In this document: one piece after another, positions 10,386 through 23,526 of the stretch | Layout: every line of letters begins with the position of its first letter | Position numbering within the stretch: the stretch's first letter is position 1 | NCBI GenBank assembly: GCA_001683735.1 | Contig: LUGG01000002.1 | Span: 1,612,001 to 1,676,000, forward strand | Length of the DNA stretch: 64,000 nucleotides | Source: Grifola frondosa | Lineage: Eukaryota; Basidiomycota; Agaricomycetes; Polyporales; Grifolaceae | Direction: 5' to 3' | Program-made: the position numbers and the translations under genes | The notes under the pieces: model-generated | The model's database searches: none | What the model was told of the DNA's origin: nothing | The model's input: only the letters and a program-made list of their open reading frames with translations

Positions 10386-12224
10386 TCATATTTGAAGAAA
10401 TTGACGCAGCTCAGCTCGAACTCTCTCGAGAATCCACTCTCGAACACGGCCTTCGATGCCTACCATCTCGCGATGAATCCCAGCTACAACACTCAACAGT
10501 TCACCGCCAAAAGTTCTCAACACGAACCAGAGGCGGAGGAGCTGTTGAAACCTCAGTATCGTTGGTGATTATAAGTTAGCAACGGGGGACGAACCAAGCG
10601 AACAACGAATCGTACTACTGCACCCCACGAAATCGATGTACCTTTGGCAAATGCACCGCACATAATCACAACAAAAGCGGTTGCAATTGAAAATACCACA
10701 ATGAGCCCACCAACACGCTTTTTCTGTCGAAAAAGAGGAGTGAACTGAGCATGATCAGTCTATTTAATGATTGGTGCCAATGGTTTGACGGCTCACGGCT
10801 ATGGCGTTCAGCGCATCGACGACTACGTCGCCCAGATCATTGTCACGATGTACGCGGGCTATCGGTCGGTTAGAAAATTATGTAGTAAGAAGCAAGCGAA
10901 GACTAACAACTTGTTGCACGCCATATCTTCACATAGGTCCCTTGCCCCTTTTCAGCCGCTGCGGCACCAATATAGCTATACCTACCATGCTGACATGTCT
11001 AATGCCACATGGATGAGGGATATATGTTCCATGATATTGAATACTCACATCGATGGCATGGATTACATCATCTGTGGTGTTCATGAGCTTGAAATATGCA
11101 TGAAGGGCACTCAACCCACCATTGTGACTGAGGATTTGAAAATATTCCCGCGATTCAACATCCCAGATGCAAACGTTACCTGCAGTGGTACCACAAATCA
11201 CAGCTTGCCCTCCATGAAGGTATGCGACCTGCAACACGTGCTTCGATTGAGGACGAACGTCAAATTTATAGTGGCTCCCTGGCGTCTGCTTTCTGAATGA
11301 CCCGGTAAGATATGAATGCAAGCCGTCCACCATATTGTAGACGACAATATGACGTCCGTCGGGACTCAACGCTGACGAACCTCTAAGGTGTCAGCTGTAT
11401 CAGCATAATTCGAAGATCGCCGAACAGTCGGTAAAACGTACATGCGTGGAGTGTCACTTGGTGGAACAATGGTCCACAGTTGCAGACGTTCTTCTATATG
11501 CCAACATCTGTTGTTGCTGTGAGTATCACCGTACTGAATCTAGTGAAGATGTAGTGCCGTACACAATACCGTGTGATAGGTACGACACAATGAGGTTTTC
11601 TCCCTTGTTATGAAAGTGTAATCCGACTGCGCGCGACCCTTGATTAAGATTTGATGTGTCTTGATTGAGCTTGGGTGGAGAAGGCATCTTTATCGCGGCA
11701 ACATATTGATCTGAGATGATTGAGTATAATGCAACATTTGAAAATGGTAAAAAGAGCTTACGGAGAGCGCGCTCGTGCATGCTGTGTACCTCTTGGCCAA
11801 TACCTATAGCTAGACACCTGGTTGTGATATCATAATCTAGGCAGCAGATGCGACCGCCGACTCCGATATGTATCGCATGTCTTTTGCTGTTAATCTGCAG
11901 AAGAGTGAGTTACGGTGGGGCCAAGGCAAGTAACAAATGCACAAGGTAAAAGCCATGAACCTGAAACAGACTCCCACTTTGGCATCCGACCACAACAGTA
12001 TCCGCGATGTCGGGATGCCACAATAAACATTCCACTGGACTCTGAAAAAGCAATCGGTAAATGAGGGAGCCATCCGCCAGACTCCAGATTATGAGCGCAT
12101 GATCATCACCTCCGCTGGCAACGTACTTGCCGTCGGGAGAGAAGGCGACACAATTTACAGATGCACTGTGAGAGGTTAACGTGAACTTCTCCACGTATGC
12201 AGTAGAATAGTGTTCTGCTACCAT
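10386..12224 (-). CDS. WD40-repeat protein with C-terminal membrane helix (paralog B)
   Basis: Paralog of the WD40 gene at 4.0-5.9 kb, on the opposite strand. ATG at 12224 gives MVAEHYSTAYVEKFTLT, then [20 protein letters not shown] and [15 protein letters not shown]. Later blades match A closely: a segment reading RLQLWTIVPPSDTPRM, then [34 protein letters not shown] and GNVCIWDVESREYFQIL. The membrane helix reads IVVFSIATAFVVIMCGAFA. The tail, after an intron with donor GTTCGTCC, a CTAAC branch-like site and acceptor TTCAACAG, ends [12 protein letters not shown] at 10386. Intron positions and phases agree with A, so the two arose by duplication and both keep an open frame. The start lies about 165 bp from the end of repeat R1 copy b. 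Function is unknown beyond a membrane-anchored propeller. Confidence 0.8.
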
Positions 12225-12387
12225 GGGGAAAGTTGAGTGGAGCTGAGTTGGGGATTCATAGAAATATATCAAAATCGATTAAGACCGTCCGGCAAAGGTC
12301 GGCCGGGGAATGTATCGCCACTTGGAGCTCCAGTGTTACATATTCCACACGTCTGTGGTTCGAGGAAGTTCGGTATGGCGCCGGGAT

Positions 12388-13399
12388 TTGGACCTGTTTG
12401 GTTTGGTTGGCGCGATTTGACCTAATATCTTGGTGTTGCGTCTTCTGTTGCACGAGCATGCTGAAACCGTCGAGCGGTCGAAGTATGCGGTGTGCGGCAG
12501 CATTATCAACATCACCATCGAGCATGTGAGCATGCACAACCCGTCGAGCGGGTGACGTACGTGGTACATGGCTTCCAGGTGGCATTTTCACCGTCACTCG
12601 CTCATCTCATTCTTGGCTTTCCCCACTGCTGTTGCTGCTGCCCTCATCATCCCAGACTGTTGCGGACGGTATGATTAATATAGTGGCGTGCGCCAACGTG
12701 CATAAAGGTGTGTCGCCGTCGTTCTGTGTCATTATCGTGCTGATGAGCTTGGCTCGCGCTGCCAAGTTTTTCATCAATTTATGACCGACCACCGTGTGGA
12801 TTACAACAAATTTATCGTGAGTGGTTTGACTAGCTAATCGTAATAAGGGTGCAAGCTACTAATCTGCCTCCATCCAGGTTCTTTCTCAATCATTCCGTCC
12901 GCTCGTTTCGTGGCGCGTTTGGTTGGCGCGATTCGCTGCTGGCGAGGTCCATATCAATATCAAAATATCAATATGTGGTCGACCAATGCCCGCTGACACG
13001 GACGGTTATATCCAGTAAGTCGCTCACGGTCACAGTGTCCGTAATTAAGAGTGCTGACTGATCTCCTGTAGAGCCATTTTATCCTTCATGGGTAGCGCAC
13101 ACTTCCTGCCAGTCAACACGTTTCGCGTCTGTCCGCTCATCCGTCATGGAGATAATGGATCTATCACGCGGCCGGAACCCACTGGCGCTCGAACAAAGAC
13201 GACATCCATTTTTGCGAAGAAAACGAAGATAAAGCCATGGAAGAGGCCCTTGCCGGTCAGGTTGACCGATACCGCACAATGGAGGAGCATTCTGAAGCAG
13301 CCAAGCGATGGATGAGTAGGTTCGGCCTTGCTTGCTCTCGACCTATCGTCTGACTTTGCATTGCCAGCGCGCCGTGGTCAATCGCCGCGGTGAACCCCA
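12388..13399 (+). repeat. dispersed repeat R1, copy b (X module)
   Basis: R1 copy in sense on the plus strand. The shared core runs from about 12388 to 12945 and includes the donor GTGAGTGGTTTGACTAG near 12819 and acceptor CCATCCAG near 12878, with TDHRVDYNKFI ahead of the donor and VLSQSFRPLVSWRVW after the acceptor. From about 12946 to 13399 it carries the X module instead of the Y module: VHINIKISICGRPMPADTDG, an intron (GTAAGTCGCTC to CTCCTGTAG), then a charged segment reading NEDKAMEEALAGQVDRYRTM. It is nearly identical to copy d over about 1 kb, so the duplication is recent. The match ends abruptly at 13399. Confidence 0.75.
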
Positions 13400-13590
13400 G
13401 GGTCGGCGATCTGTATCGTGCGCTGCGGGCCCTCGAAGTGCCCATGTGTCTGACTACTCTCAGCTTAGGCAGGATGCGGGCGGCCGTGACACTAGTCTCC
13501 GCTTGGTCAGTACGTGCCTCGTTTATATTTGATCGATCGATGCGACATACTTAAGGCAGAATCCATGTGTCATCTTTTCTGTAGAACATC
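13400..13590. other. spacer after R1 copy b
   Basis: Unique sequence between R1 copy b and the next gene. An acceptor-like cttttctgtag near 13583 suggests the following gene may have a 5' exon here. Confidence 0.3.
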
Positions 13591-14323
13591 ATGATAGAAC
13601 CGAAATTCCCCGTGTCTTTCTACATTGATGACTCTCCGTTTCCAGCCTTTCTGCTTGAGAAGAATGATGCGGTCCCTTTGCCCCCCGATTCCGTTATCAT
13701 TAGACATCGCCATCTCCAAGCGCCACTTGTCGTGTAAGTGTAGAATCATATATTCAGTCGTCAATTCTAACTGACCTCAATAGGGAACCTACGCAAGTTC
13801 TCCATCAGCCGAGACCACAGGGCGGTGCTTCACCAACCTCACCTCCCCGCGCAACCTGTTAGCCCATCGGGTCTAGTGTGCGTACCAAACCATATGTTGT
13901 CTGTCTTAAGAGTTGACGCAGACTGTAGTGCTGAGAGGCATGAGCATGCTGTTCGGAGCCAGAGTGAGACTATCATTTGGTTTCACTCTGAAGGTAAAGG
14001 CCCCTTAGCGACCCCGTTGGCTGTTTTTGCCCACCCGGGCGAGTTTTTTTTGCATACCTACGAATCTTCACATCAGATTTGGATCCGCACCCCGACATAC
14101 GATTGGATTGCTATTGATGAGGGATATCCACATCCCACTCTTGATTCATACGTCCTCCGTGTGTCACCCGATGGTCCTCGTTGGGTAACCAAGGCCACCA
14201 TACGTACATATAGAGGCCGTGAAAAAAAACGCGAGAGAGACGTGTCCACTCCTCGTAAGTCATATTTCTTTCTTTTCACAACTGTATTTTGAACATTGCA
14301 TCATCTTCGCAGCGCGCTTTTGA
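13591..14323 (+). CDS. hypothetical protein, multi-exon
   Basis: Probable gene with ATG at 13591 (MIEPKFPVSFYIDDSPFPAF). The first exon ends at a GTAAGTG donor near 13735 and the next starts after tcaatag at about 13784 (GEPTQVLHQPRPQGG). A larger exon reads TIIWFHSEGKGPLATPLAVF, HPGEFFLHTYESSHQIWIR and WIAIDEGYPHPTLDSYVLRV. It ends at the donor GTAAGTCAT near 14257, with a last short exon to the stop at 14323. The join between exons two and three is not resolved. I do not recognise the family. The regular alternation of aromatic and charged residues and the intron signals argue that it is real. Confidence 0.5.
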
Positions 14324-14871
14324 ACTTTGGAGACCCCCAGCCGCTTGGCATGCAAACGGTCTGCGCTAGGCAGTAGTAGGACACTTACTATTTGCTATTT
14401 GTTTATCGGCCGAATGCACCTCCTTTCCATCGTGATTGATTAGGATGCGACAACGTATATAGCGAAGTCCTGATCGGTAAACAGTGGGTCTGCGAGAGCC
14501 TCGGCACGTCGCGTCGCAATTAAAAATCTGCCGTGTACTTCCGTGCGCGTGTCGTGGCAAACTGAACGTGTTTTTCGCGAATTCACACTTGCGCGCGTGT
14601 CATGATCGGCTCCTTACCATATCGACTCCTTACACGGGGCCGTGCTATATGATCAAATTACTGGCAGGGTAAATCGCAATCTCATTATTGCAACAATATT
14701 TTTCCTGACCTGACGAGTTCAACAGGTTCAGACCCGTTGTCTCGGTGCTTGCTCCGCTGTCGGATGGAATCCATTGGATCAATACCCTTGAGGCCGAATC
14801 CGCTTTCCTGATGGTATATATAAGGTTTGACCCTTCCCCATTTTCCTTGTTGCTCTTCGTTCAGTCCAGCC
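14324..14871. other. intergenic, upstream of disordered-protein gene
   Basis: No gene seen. A GC-rich stretch at about 14590-14640 (ttcgcgaattcacacttgcg and onward to tcggctccttac) loosely resembles a stretch near 19730-19790, possibly an old dispersed repeat. The gene start at 14872 follows a TATATAAGG motif at 14815-14823. Confidence 0.3.
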
Positions 14872-16160
14872 ATGTCCGAATTCATTGAAGTTCGATATGT
14901 CAAGGCACGGGTTCAGAAAGGTACGATCCGAAGGCTCACTGCAATTTAGCATGCTGAATATCATGTAGACCAGGCTGCCAGACACCGCCATGAAGAACAG
15001 CCCTCTACTACGCATACTCCTGCACCACCTCCCAGTGTGACAACAACTTATTCCTCAACCTTCGATTTGCTCGGACGATGGCTAGGGGAAGGTGCGTTGA
15101 TATGATTGCAGTGCGCCATAATTTTAACTGTATACCCTAATGCACAAAGCAGATCATGGTACCGGTTTTGGCGATATTACGGACATCTCCTCTCTGACGG
15201 ATTCCATGGCGAAGATCACATCTAGTTCTCCCCACACGACATACGAGCAACTCGATCCTCTTCCCTCGTAGGTTGAATACTACTGTTTTGGCTTGTTTAT
15301 TGACTAGTAGTTTCACTGAATTATTCATAGGAAACGCATCCGCGAGGTCAACGGCAGTGACGACGAAGATCCGGATGATCACTATGGTACTAGTCCAAAG
15401 AAACAGCGCTATGTAAGCTCTTTGAGCCTATTCCTGTTGCTGAGTCTCTGATTGTTTACATTTTTGCGTACCCATTGGAGAACAGGCCGAACGCAGTCCG
15501 ACACCATTCCTAGCTCCCAAGTCTCGTTCGAAGGCAGCCGGAAAGGTCCCTCAATGTCATATTGCGTCTAGTACGGGGACGTCGAGGCACATGCCGGGGT
15601 CCTATCCTAAGTCTGTTGAATCGGCTCCACGTCCATCGCTCAGGAAAACAGTAAGCACCTATCGAATTCGATATTGATTATATTGACTGATCACCATTCC
15701 TACAGTACGCAGTTTCTTACAATTCCTCCGATCATAATTTATATCCTGACCTCACTCAGTTTATGGGGTCGGTCTGTTCTGATTCGACTCCCGGCAACCG
15801 GGATCCACCGGTCTCGTCTGAAACGGTGAAAATCAGCTCTTATTCACTATATCATGCTACTGACACCCATTATAGGTCCCTACTACCTCGGCACCCGACT
15901 CGAACCTTGCGTTGAATCCACTACTCTGCCGTGAACAACGCGAAGCGGATGTATGTATCAATCATTGTGATCTATGGTGGTTTATGCTGACCTCTCTGCA
16001 GCCAGAACCTGCCAAAGGGAATCAGCTCGGTGTGGGACAGCAGGATATCCAAGAGCTAGGACACCATATCGCCAGGTTCACGGATGCCCTACTTGCTTTT
16101 ACAGCTCAGCAGTCTAGATTCCCGATGCACAGCACACTGCAGCCGGCGACAGCCCAATGA
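14872..16160 (+). CDS. disordered protein, short relative of the GMSSDES-family gene
   Basis: Gene of about nine short exons from ATG 14872 (MSEFIEVRYVKARVQK) to the stop at 16160. Exons read PPPSVTTTYSSTFDLLGRWL, DHGTGFGDITDISSLTDSM, RKRIREVNGSDDEDPDDHYG, an Arg/Ser/Pro-rich part, YAVSYNSSDHNLYPDLTQFM and, last, QDIQELGHHIARFTDALLAF. Intron donors and acceptors are clean (for example GTAAGCTC near 15413). The architecture and the last helix match the gene at 21.2-23.4 kb, whose equivalent helix is QDLKDIGHQLGRFSDILVAL, but that gene goes on for two more domains including GMSSDES and this one stops. R1 copy c begins about 235 bp after the stop. Function is unknown; most of the protein is low-complexity and charged. 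The N-terminal exons are moderately certain. Confidence 0.6.
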
Positions 16161-16394
16161 ACATCGACACGAGGTCCGCTATGATCCTCAAGTGGCACTC
16201 AACCCGAAATTCCGCCTCCGTGGGCTGTATTTTTACATCAGGAAATGGTAGAAATTGGAGGAGAGATTCGTGGCTCGGGCATAATCTCACGCGATTGAGT
16301 GAAGTTCTTGTTACTATAATGTATGCACAACACGGCATACAAAGGATGTAACTCGATATATAATGTCGATGGTTTAATTCATATCGACCTTGGT
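16161..16394. other. spacer before R1 copy c
   Basis: Contains fragments in several frames with no clear homology to the distal exons of the GMSSDES gene. Nothing else supported. Confidence 0.3.
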
Positions 16395-17650
16395 TCTCGT
16401 CACAATCTCTTCGGACACCTATATTTGGTCGTATTTTGTTTGGCTGGCCGATTCGATTGGTAACGCGCGTCCTCAGTCCTGTTTTGCACCATCGCACGAG
16501 CATGCTGAAACCGTCGAGCGGCGAAATGCGGTGTGTGGCGGCATTATCAACATCACCATCGAGCGTGTGAGCGTGCACAACCCGTCGAGCGGTGGACGTA
16601 CATGGTACATGGCTTCCAGGTGGCATTTTCACCGTCACTCGCATCATCTTCGTCTTTTCCCCACTGCTGTTGCTGCTGCCCCTCATCATCCCAGACTGTT
16701 GCGGACGGTATGATTAATATAGTGGCGTGCACCAACGTGCATAAAGGTGTGTCGCCGTCGTTCTGTGTCATTATCGTGCTCATGAGCTTGGATCGCGCTG
16801 CCAATTCTTCGTCAATTTGTCATTAACCACCGCGTGGATTACAACAAATTTATCGTGAGTGGTTTGACTAACTAATCATAAGGGTTACGCTACTAATCTG
16901 CCTCCATCCAGGTCCTTTCTCAATCATTCCGTCCGTTCGTTTCCGTGGTGCGTTTGGTTGGCGCGATTCGCTTCTGGCGAGGACCCTACAACGATTTTTG
17001 CTTTTGCTGCAAATTCCTGGCATCAAAATACATGTTCAACCTCAGATGTGCGCTCTGCGTCCAAGACGCGACATTAGCTGCACACAGTCTCGACCACGTT
17101 TGGACGTTCGAGCACATCCGCGGGCAGTGCTCCGCACGCACGTCGCCAACTTCGCATCCTACTCGGAGATATACCCCAGAACGACGGTGCCGATGCTCCC
17201 CGTCCCTTCGTTTGCCCTTCAGACGTGTCGCCCGGCAAGTCCTCAAACTCTGTCATCCGGTATAAATCCGGATCCGAGACACAACCGTGGCGCAAGACGC
17301 GTGTCTCCCCCAACTACACTATCTGTCCGCCTCAGGCTCGTCGCCAGTACATGTCTGAACGATGGTGACAGGCGATTAGAGAAAAGTTGTTGGTTGCCGA
17401 GGTATTGTTGCTTCCTCCTTGCCCTCCTGCCGCACCCTGACGCTGTCGTCGCCCCACCCAGCCTGGCAAGCCCGCTAACGAGCGTATCCATCGTCACCTC
17501 ACGCCTGTATGGCTGATATCGCTTTGCGTTTTGACCTGGGCGATAACATACGACTGGACGACTTCCAACAGCCTGAGCATCGCATCGTCCTCGGAGGGAT
17601 TATGATCGCGGGTGACAGGTATTGACTGTGCAGGGCAGTCTGAAGGGGTA
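16395..17650 (+). repeat. dispersed repeat R1, copy c (Y module)
   Basis: R1 copy in sense on the plus strand: core 16395-16980, Y module 16981-17650. The core keeps the spliced frame with INHRVDYNKFI and the GTGAGTGGTTTGACTAAC donor. At the Y end an open frame reads RFDLGDNIRLDDFQQPEHRI, preceded by ATGGCTGAT at about 17511. Copies a and e have small indels at this point, so the reading frame is not the same in all copies. Opposite-strand frames are also open here and cannot be excluded. The copy lies between the short disordered-protein gene and the 3' end of the FHA kinase. Confidence 0.7.
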
Positions 17651-17814
17651 GAACATGCCTATTTTATCTCTACTACGTCCGCAATGTAGTTGATTGGTTC
17701 AAGCTCCGAGGATGTCTATGATTTCCTCCTCCAGTACACAACTACAGTGTAAAGCTACCAATACTTAACTTTCAAGAATGATATCGCTTGAAATTATAGT
17801 CAGATAATATATTT

Positions 17815-19533
<1,719 letters not shown>

Positions 19534-20137
19534 AGTAATCTATGCGAGGAGCTGAAAGGAGGGAGAGGGGAAGAGAATGTGTGTGTCCAAATATTGTAGT
19601 ATATTTCCCCTCAACGCGCCGCGCTCAGCTCACCGGTCGCGCTTGAATATTGAATATGAATATTGAGTATATTGAGAGCCTCAGCGTGAAAATCGCGAAT
19701 ATTGTATGCTTCCGCGCACGTGTTCTCTTCTGCGCGCGTGGTCTTCGCGAATAGACTCCTCCGCGCTAGTGTGATCGACTCCTTACAATAGCTTACAATG
19801 CGGGCACGCCACAAATCAGAAAAGTGAGCATCACAGTTTCCGATAGCGAAAAGGTTCTTCCTGATCATGGCCGGACAGATATGCGGTTCAAGCGCATGGT
19901 CCTTTGGCATGGCGCGAGTGCATACGAAGGGGGTGGATAGGAATGCTTCCGGAAAATTGAGTCCGGCGATGGAGGCAAATTGACTATGCGGAGGAGAACG
20001 TTTCTCGCCCAGCTGCCAGTCCATCGACCCATGGTCGACGTGTCGGTTAACCGACAAGCCGCCGCTTCTTTCGTTCACCCTTTCATAACGGTGTTGACCA
20101 CTCGGCCTGGTTCATTCGTCCAGCGCCGTCAAGTGTC
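19534..20137. other. intergenic, upstream of FHA kinase
   Basis: A 155-codon minus-strand frame at 19611-20078 starts at GTG and has no recognisable domain; it may be chance. CT-rich sequence at 19551-19575 lies just upstream of the kinase ATG on the minus strand and may be its promoter. Confidence 0.3.
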
Positions 20138-20425
20138 ATGCAATCCCATGATGATATAGTGAGTTACTCCTCAAAGTTCTAGTCATCAAGTCAATTTGTC
20201 AAATTGCAGGTCGTCGGCGAACCTGAGTCACATTCCAGGATCCTCTCTCACTCACTACATTTGTGTCGACGTGTGCGTTTTCGCCCCCCAATGTACGGAC
20301 ACTTTCACTCACATTCGCCAACAGTTATCGCTTCCAAGCTACCCGATACTTCTAGTCACCAATCGATTGCTGCAAATCGGTTCAAGAAATTCTGGCGGCG
20401 TTCTCGAGCTCAGCATCCTCATTGA
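20138..20425 (+). CDS. small two-exon hypothetical ORF
   Basis: ATG at 20138 (MQSHDDI), intron 20159-20209 with GTGAGT donor and TTGCAG acceptor in phase 0, then VVGEPESHSRILSHSLHLC and RVRFRPPMYGHFHSHSP, ending at 20425. The clean intron supports it. Against it: an overlapping frame in the same exon stays open much longer, to 20711 (LELSILIDFYATNHRLG, RGEDVVIPIGTTRGRATREQ), so the true protein may switch frame through a sequence error. No family recognised. Confidence 0.3.
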
Positions 20426-21193
20426 CTTTTACGCCACCAACCACAGGCTCGGCACCAGCATGTTCATCGCGCTACTAGCGCGCAGTACGTTCCGACCTCG
20501 TGGTGAGGACGTCGTCATACCCATTGGCACAACACGCGGGCGCGCGACGCGGGAACAACTTTCGCAGTACCTGCTGCCACTCCTCACTGAGCTGCAGGCC
20601 CTGCAAAGTACTATCATCATCCATTCGGCGAGTGGCGTGAGGCACATCTCTTATCCTCGGTTGCTGGGATTCTGTGCGGATTGCCCGCAAAGGTGCGCAA
20701 TATTGAGTTGATCACTGACCTAGCAGCTTACGTGCTAAACCACAGCCAAGTGTGCTTGCAGTTCGGTAGCAGTTTGATCATCGTTTGTGCCGTTCATAAT
20801 GTAATGTTCAATGTTTCGGAAGTGAATATACATCAGATTTATTACCAGATAGCATATTATTTCTGGGGCATGAGGATGAAATATTGAGATGTTCCTTGAA
20901 CCAACTAAATGCACGCGGGCCTAAAACAATGATTCGTACGACACGAGGTAAGCCAGCACTAGTTCTGCCTTCAGATCTGAGATACAGTACGAACAGATTT
21001 GCAACCCTGAAACGATTTTCTGGTTCAATCCGGTAGTTTGATCTTCGGATGAGACATGGCCCTAGAACTATGGTGCAGAGTACATAGCAACTTACTCCTT
21101 TCTCCGAATTGACTTCTTCACTCTTGTTGCTTGTCGCGCTAAGTTCGTGTTCTTACTCCCGTGGAGAACGTCTCCCTCACTTTCGGGACATCC
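20426..21193. other. intergenic / possible 3' coding
   Basis: The part up to 20711 may be coding in the overlapping frame described for the small ORF at 20138. From 20712 to 21193 no gene is seen. A CT-rich run near 21101-21130 precedes the next start. Confidence 0.3.
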
Positions 21194-23393
21194 ATGTCTG
21201 GTAATGATGACCGAGAAGTCGAGAAGTCGCATTCTTCCAATCATGCGTTAGGTAAGTTTCCAACAGAGATTGAAATGCGAAACATAATACTGATGACGAC
21301 TGAAATCCAGGGTGGGCGCGACACTTTCGGAATCGAGAGTGTACACGGACCTGGTCACAATCAGCTCCTGGAGGAGGCAGGCAAGTCACTTCACCTAGGT
21401 TGCCTGTGCATCCATCGGTATTAGAGGCATCAGTTTCTGTAATCCCCACGTCAGTCCAACATATTTGATTTGCTAATTTATTTTTCATTCGAGCCCATGT
21501 TTGCAGTAAAAGGTACTGGGGTCAAGGAGGCGGCAAAATCAAGCATGACGTCGGTGGAAATCCTGGCCAAGACTCACAGTCATCGCCGACAAGCTCTCCG
21601 ACCAAGAAGATCCGCCGTAATATAACCCCCACGAATGCAAGTCTTGTTTCTGTCTTATGTGTCTACGGATGAGTGACTGTGATTTACAGGCAGAGCTCGC
21701 CGACTCCGACGATAGCATGTCTGAGTCTGCTTCCCAACTGAGATTTCGGCCAATTGTTGGTGTTGCATTGAACTCACATACGCTCAAGCCCGTTGTTTCT
21801 CCCATGACAGCTGCTCCTCCAACTCCGGTTCCAGTTGGTGACTTAGAGATGGGCCATGAACAACACACTGTAATAGCTTGCTTTCCCGCTCCTTGAAGAT
21901 GTTCGTAAAACTGATTTACTTTGAAGCCAGCTGCTACTCCACATCCCTCTAATGGTCATAACAACCCTGCTAATCCCAGCGTTGTGCCAATTCTACACGG
22001 AGAACGTACGCAGGTTCCTGTAGACCATGACATCGAGATGAGTCACGGAGATCACAACGTCTGTGCTACTTCGTCGGTCTTGAGCAGATACTACTTCTTC
22101 TGTAGCCCATCCCTGCCACTCGGGCCGACATTCTGGAATTGCGACAAGATTTGAAGGATATCGGTCATCAGCTGGGGCGATTTTCTGATATATTGGTGGC
22201 TCTATTGTCGAAGGATTCCCGCTCGATACACCCCAGTCACAATGGAAACGACCGCCGACAGCGATGGATGTCGATGGTGACGATGGTGACAATGCCGATG
22301 TTGAAGATGTGCCTCCCCCCCGACCTAGAGTCGAACAAGCTCGAAAAGCCAAAGCCATCACCAAGCATCGAAGTGACAATGCCCTATCACTATCAGTATG
22401 TGCGACAGGTTTTTTTGATGGCCTTACTTCTGATTGTTGGGTAATTAGAGGGATGTTCAGCAACATGCCAGGTTTTTGATGAATCGAGAAAGCTCGGATT
22501 CTCCGTTCGATATTGCATTCATGGCTTCGGAGGAGGACGTCTCGGCTTTCAATCCATTTAATGGATATTGTTGTACAGCGGCTGATTTTCGCCCAGATCT
22601 TCGATCCCCTCCGGGGACCCCTTGGAATAAATCGGTCACGAAGGTCTTCGTCAAGAGTTTTATCGAAGAGGGGATCTACTCGTGCACTGATGCTCACATG
22701 ATTGAGGTTGCCTTTCAGACTCATTTGAAGTATCTGCGCACGTTGCATCAGAGGGCTGGCATATCGAAGCTGGAGAACACTGCGCGAAAGAGAGCTGCGA
22801 AGAGGGCAGAGAGGAAGCGAAATGTCTGTTCATTTCTCACATTTGATTTTCCTTTGCTGACCAACATCAGCTCTTCTATCGTCGATTCGAAGTGGCTGCA
22901 AACCATACAGATCTTCAACGGCATCTTGGTATCCTTCAAGATCTCGGGGTGGACGGGATGAGCTCTGATGAGTCAGAACACGAGAACGGGGTCATTCAAT
23001 ACCGTGTCCTTATCAAATCATGGAGGAATCCTGTTCTTACACCATGGTTGCGGACATTCGATGCCGCTTATCGGAAGGATCGACTGAGCGGCCCCAGTCA
23101 GAGCACCAGAGGAGCCCATCCGCATCTACGCTTGGCTTCGCAGAAGGTCGACTTGCGGGCACCCGTCATTCGACTCCCCTTCAATGCGTATAATTATGAG
23201 TGGCTCAAAGGTCTTTCTGCCTTCGAGCTCGAGTCGCTGGCCCCTCAGCATAGAGAGTATGAATTTCTGCATACTCCCGCGATGATGGAGTGCGTGCTAT
23301 CAGTTCCCCTATAAGTTCCTTGCTCAATGATTTCTTCTCAGGTTGGCACAAGCATTTGACGGGGATCACCACAAGTCGAGACCATACGTTTGA
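21194..23393 (+). CDS. GMSSDES-motif family protein, multi-exon
   Basis: Long gene from ATG 21194 (MSGNDDREVEKSHSSNHALG) to the stop at 23393. The N-terminal part is charged and disordered (RYWGQGGGKIKHDVGGNPGQ, SSPTSSPTKKIRR, ELADSDDSMSES). It is followed by the helix QDLKDIGHQLGRFSDILVAL, an acidic stretch (MDVDGDDGDNADVEDV) and a conserved C-terminal region: RDVQQHARFLMNRES, TPWNKSVTKVFVKSFIEEGI, RKRAAKRAERKRN, LFYRRFEVA, LQDLGVDGMSSDES, YRVLIKSWRNPVLTPWL and LPFNAYNYEWLKGLS. This GMSSDES region recurs in many agaricomycete proteins of unknown function. Introns include 22397-22447 (donor GTATGT) and 22822-22870. Two introns, 21381-21506 and 21637-21689, use GCAAGT donors; alternative GT donors nearby give immediate stops. 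One C appears missing at 22230-22234, where the frame jumps. The role is unknown; the basic patch suggests nucleic-acid contact. Confidence 0.7.
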
Positions 23394-23526
23394 TAGCTGT
23401 TGCTGACGAGATTGGTCTTGGAGAATAATGTGCAGTTAACAACGGAAATATATATGCCTCGAGATTGATTGACCGCTACGACAATTTGACAAAGATATTT
23501 GTGGATAATAACCTCCTTCGAAATCC

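Noticed and set aside
10767..11369. 177-codon plus-strand frame inside WD40 paralog B
   Set aside because: It is the reverse of exons whose WD40 blades match paralog A.
19611..20078. 155-codon minus-strand gene upstream of the FHA kinase
   Set aside because: It starts at GTG, has no motif and no splice context; it was left as intergenic.
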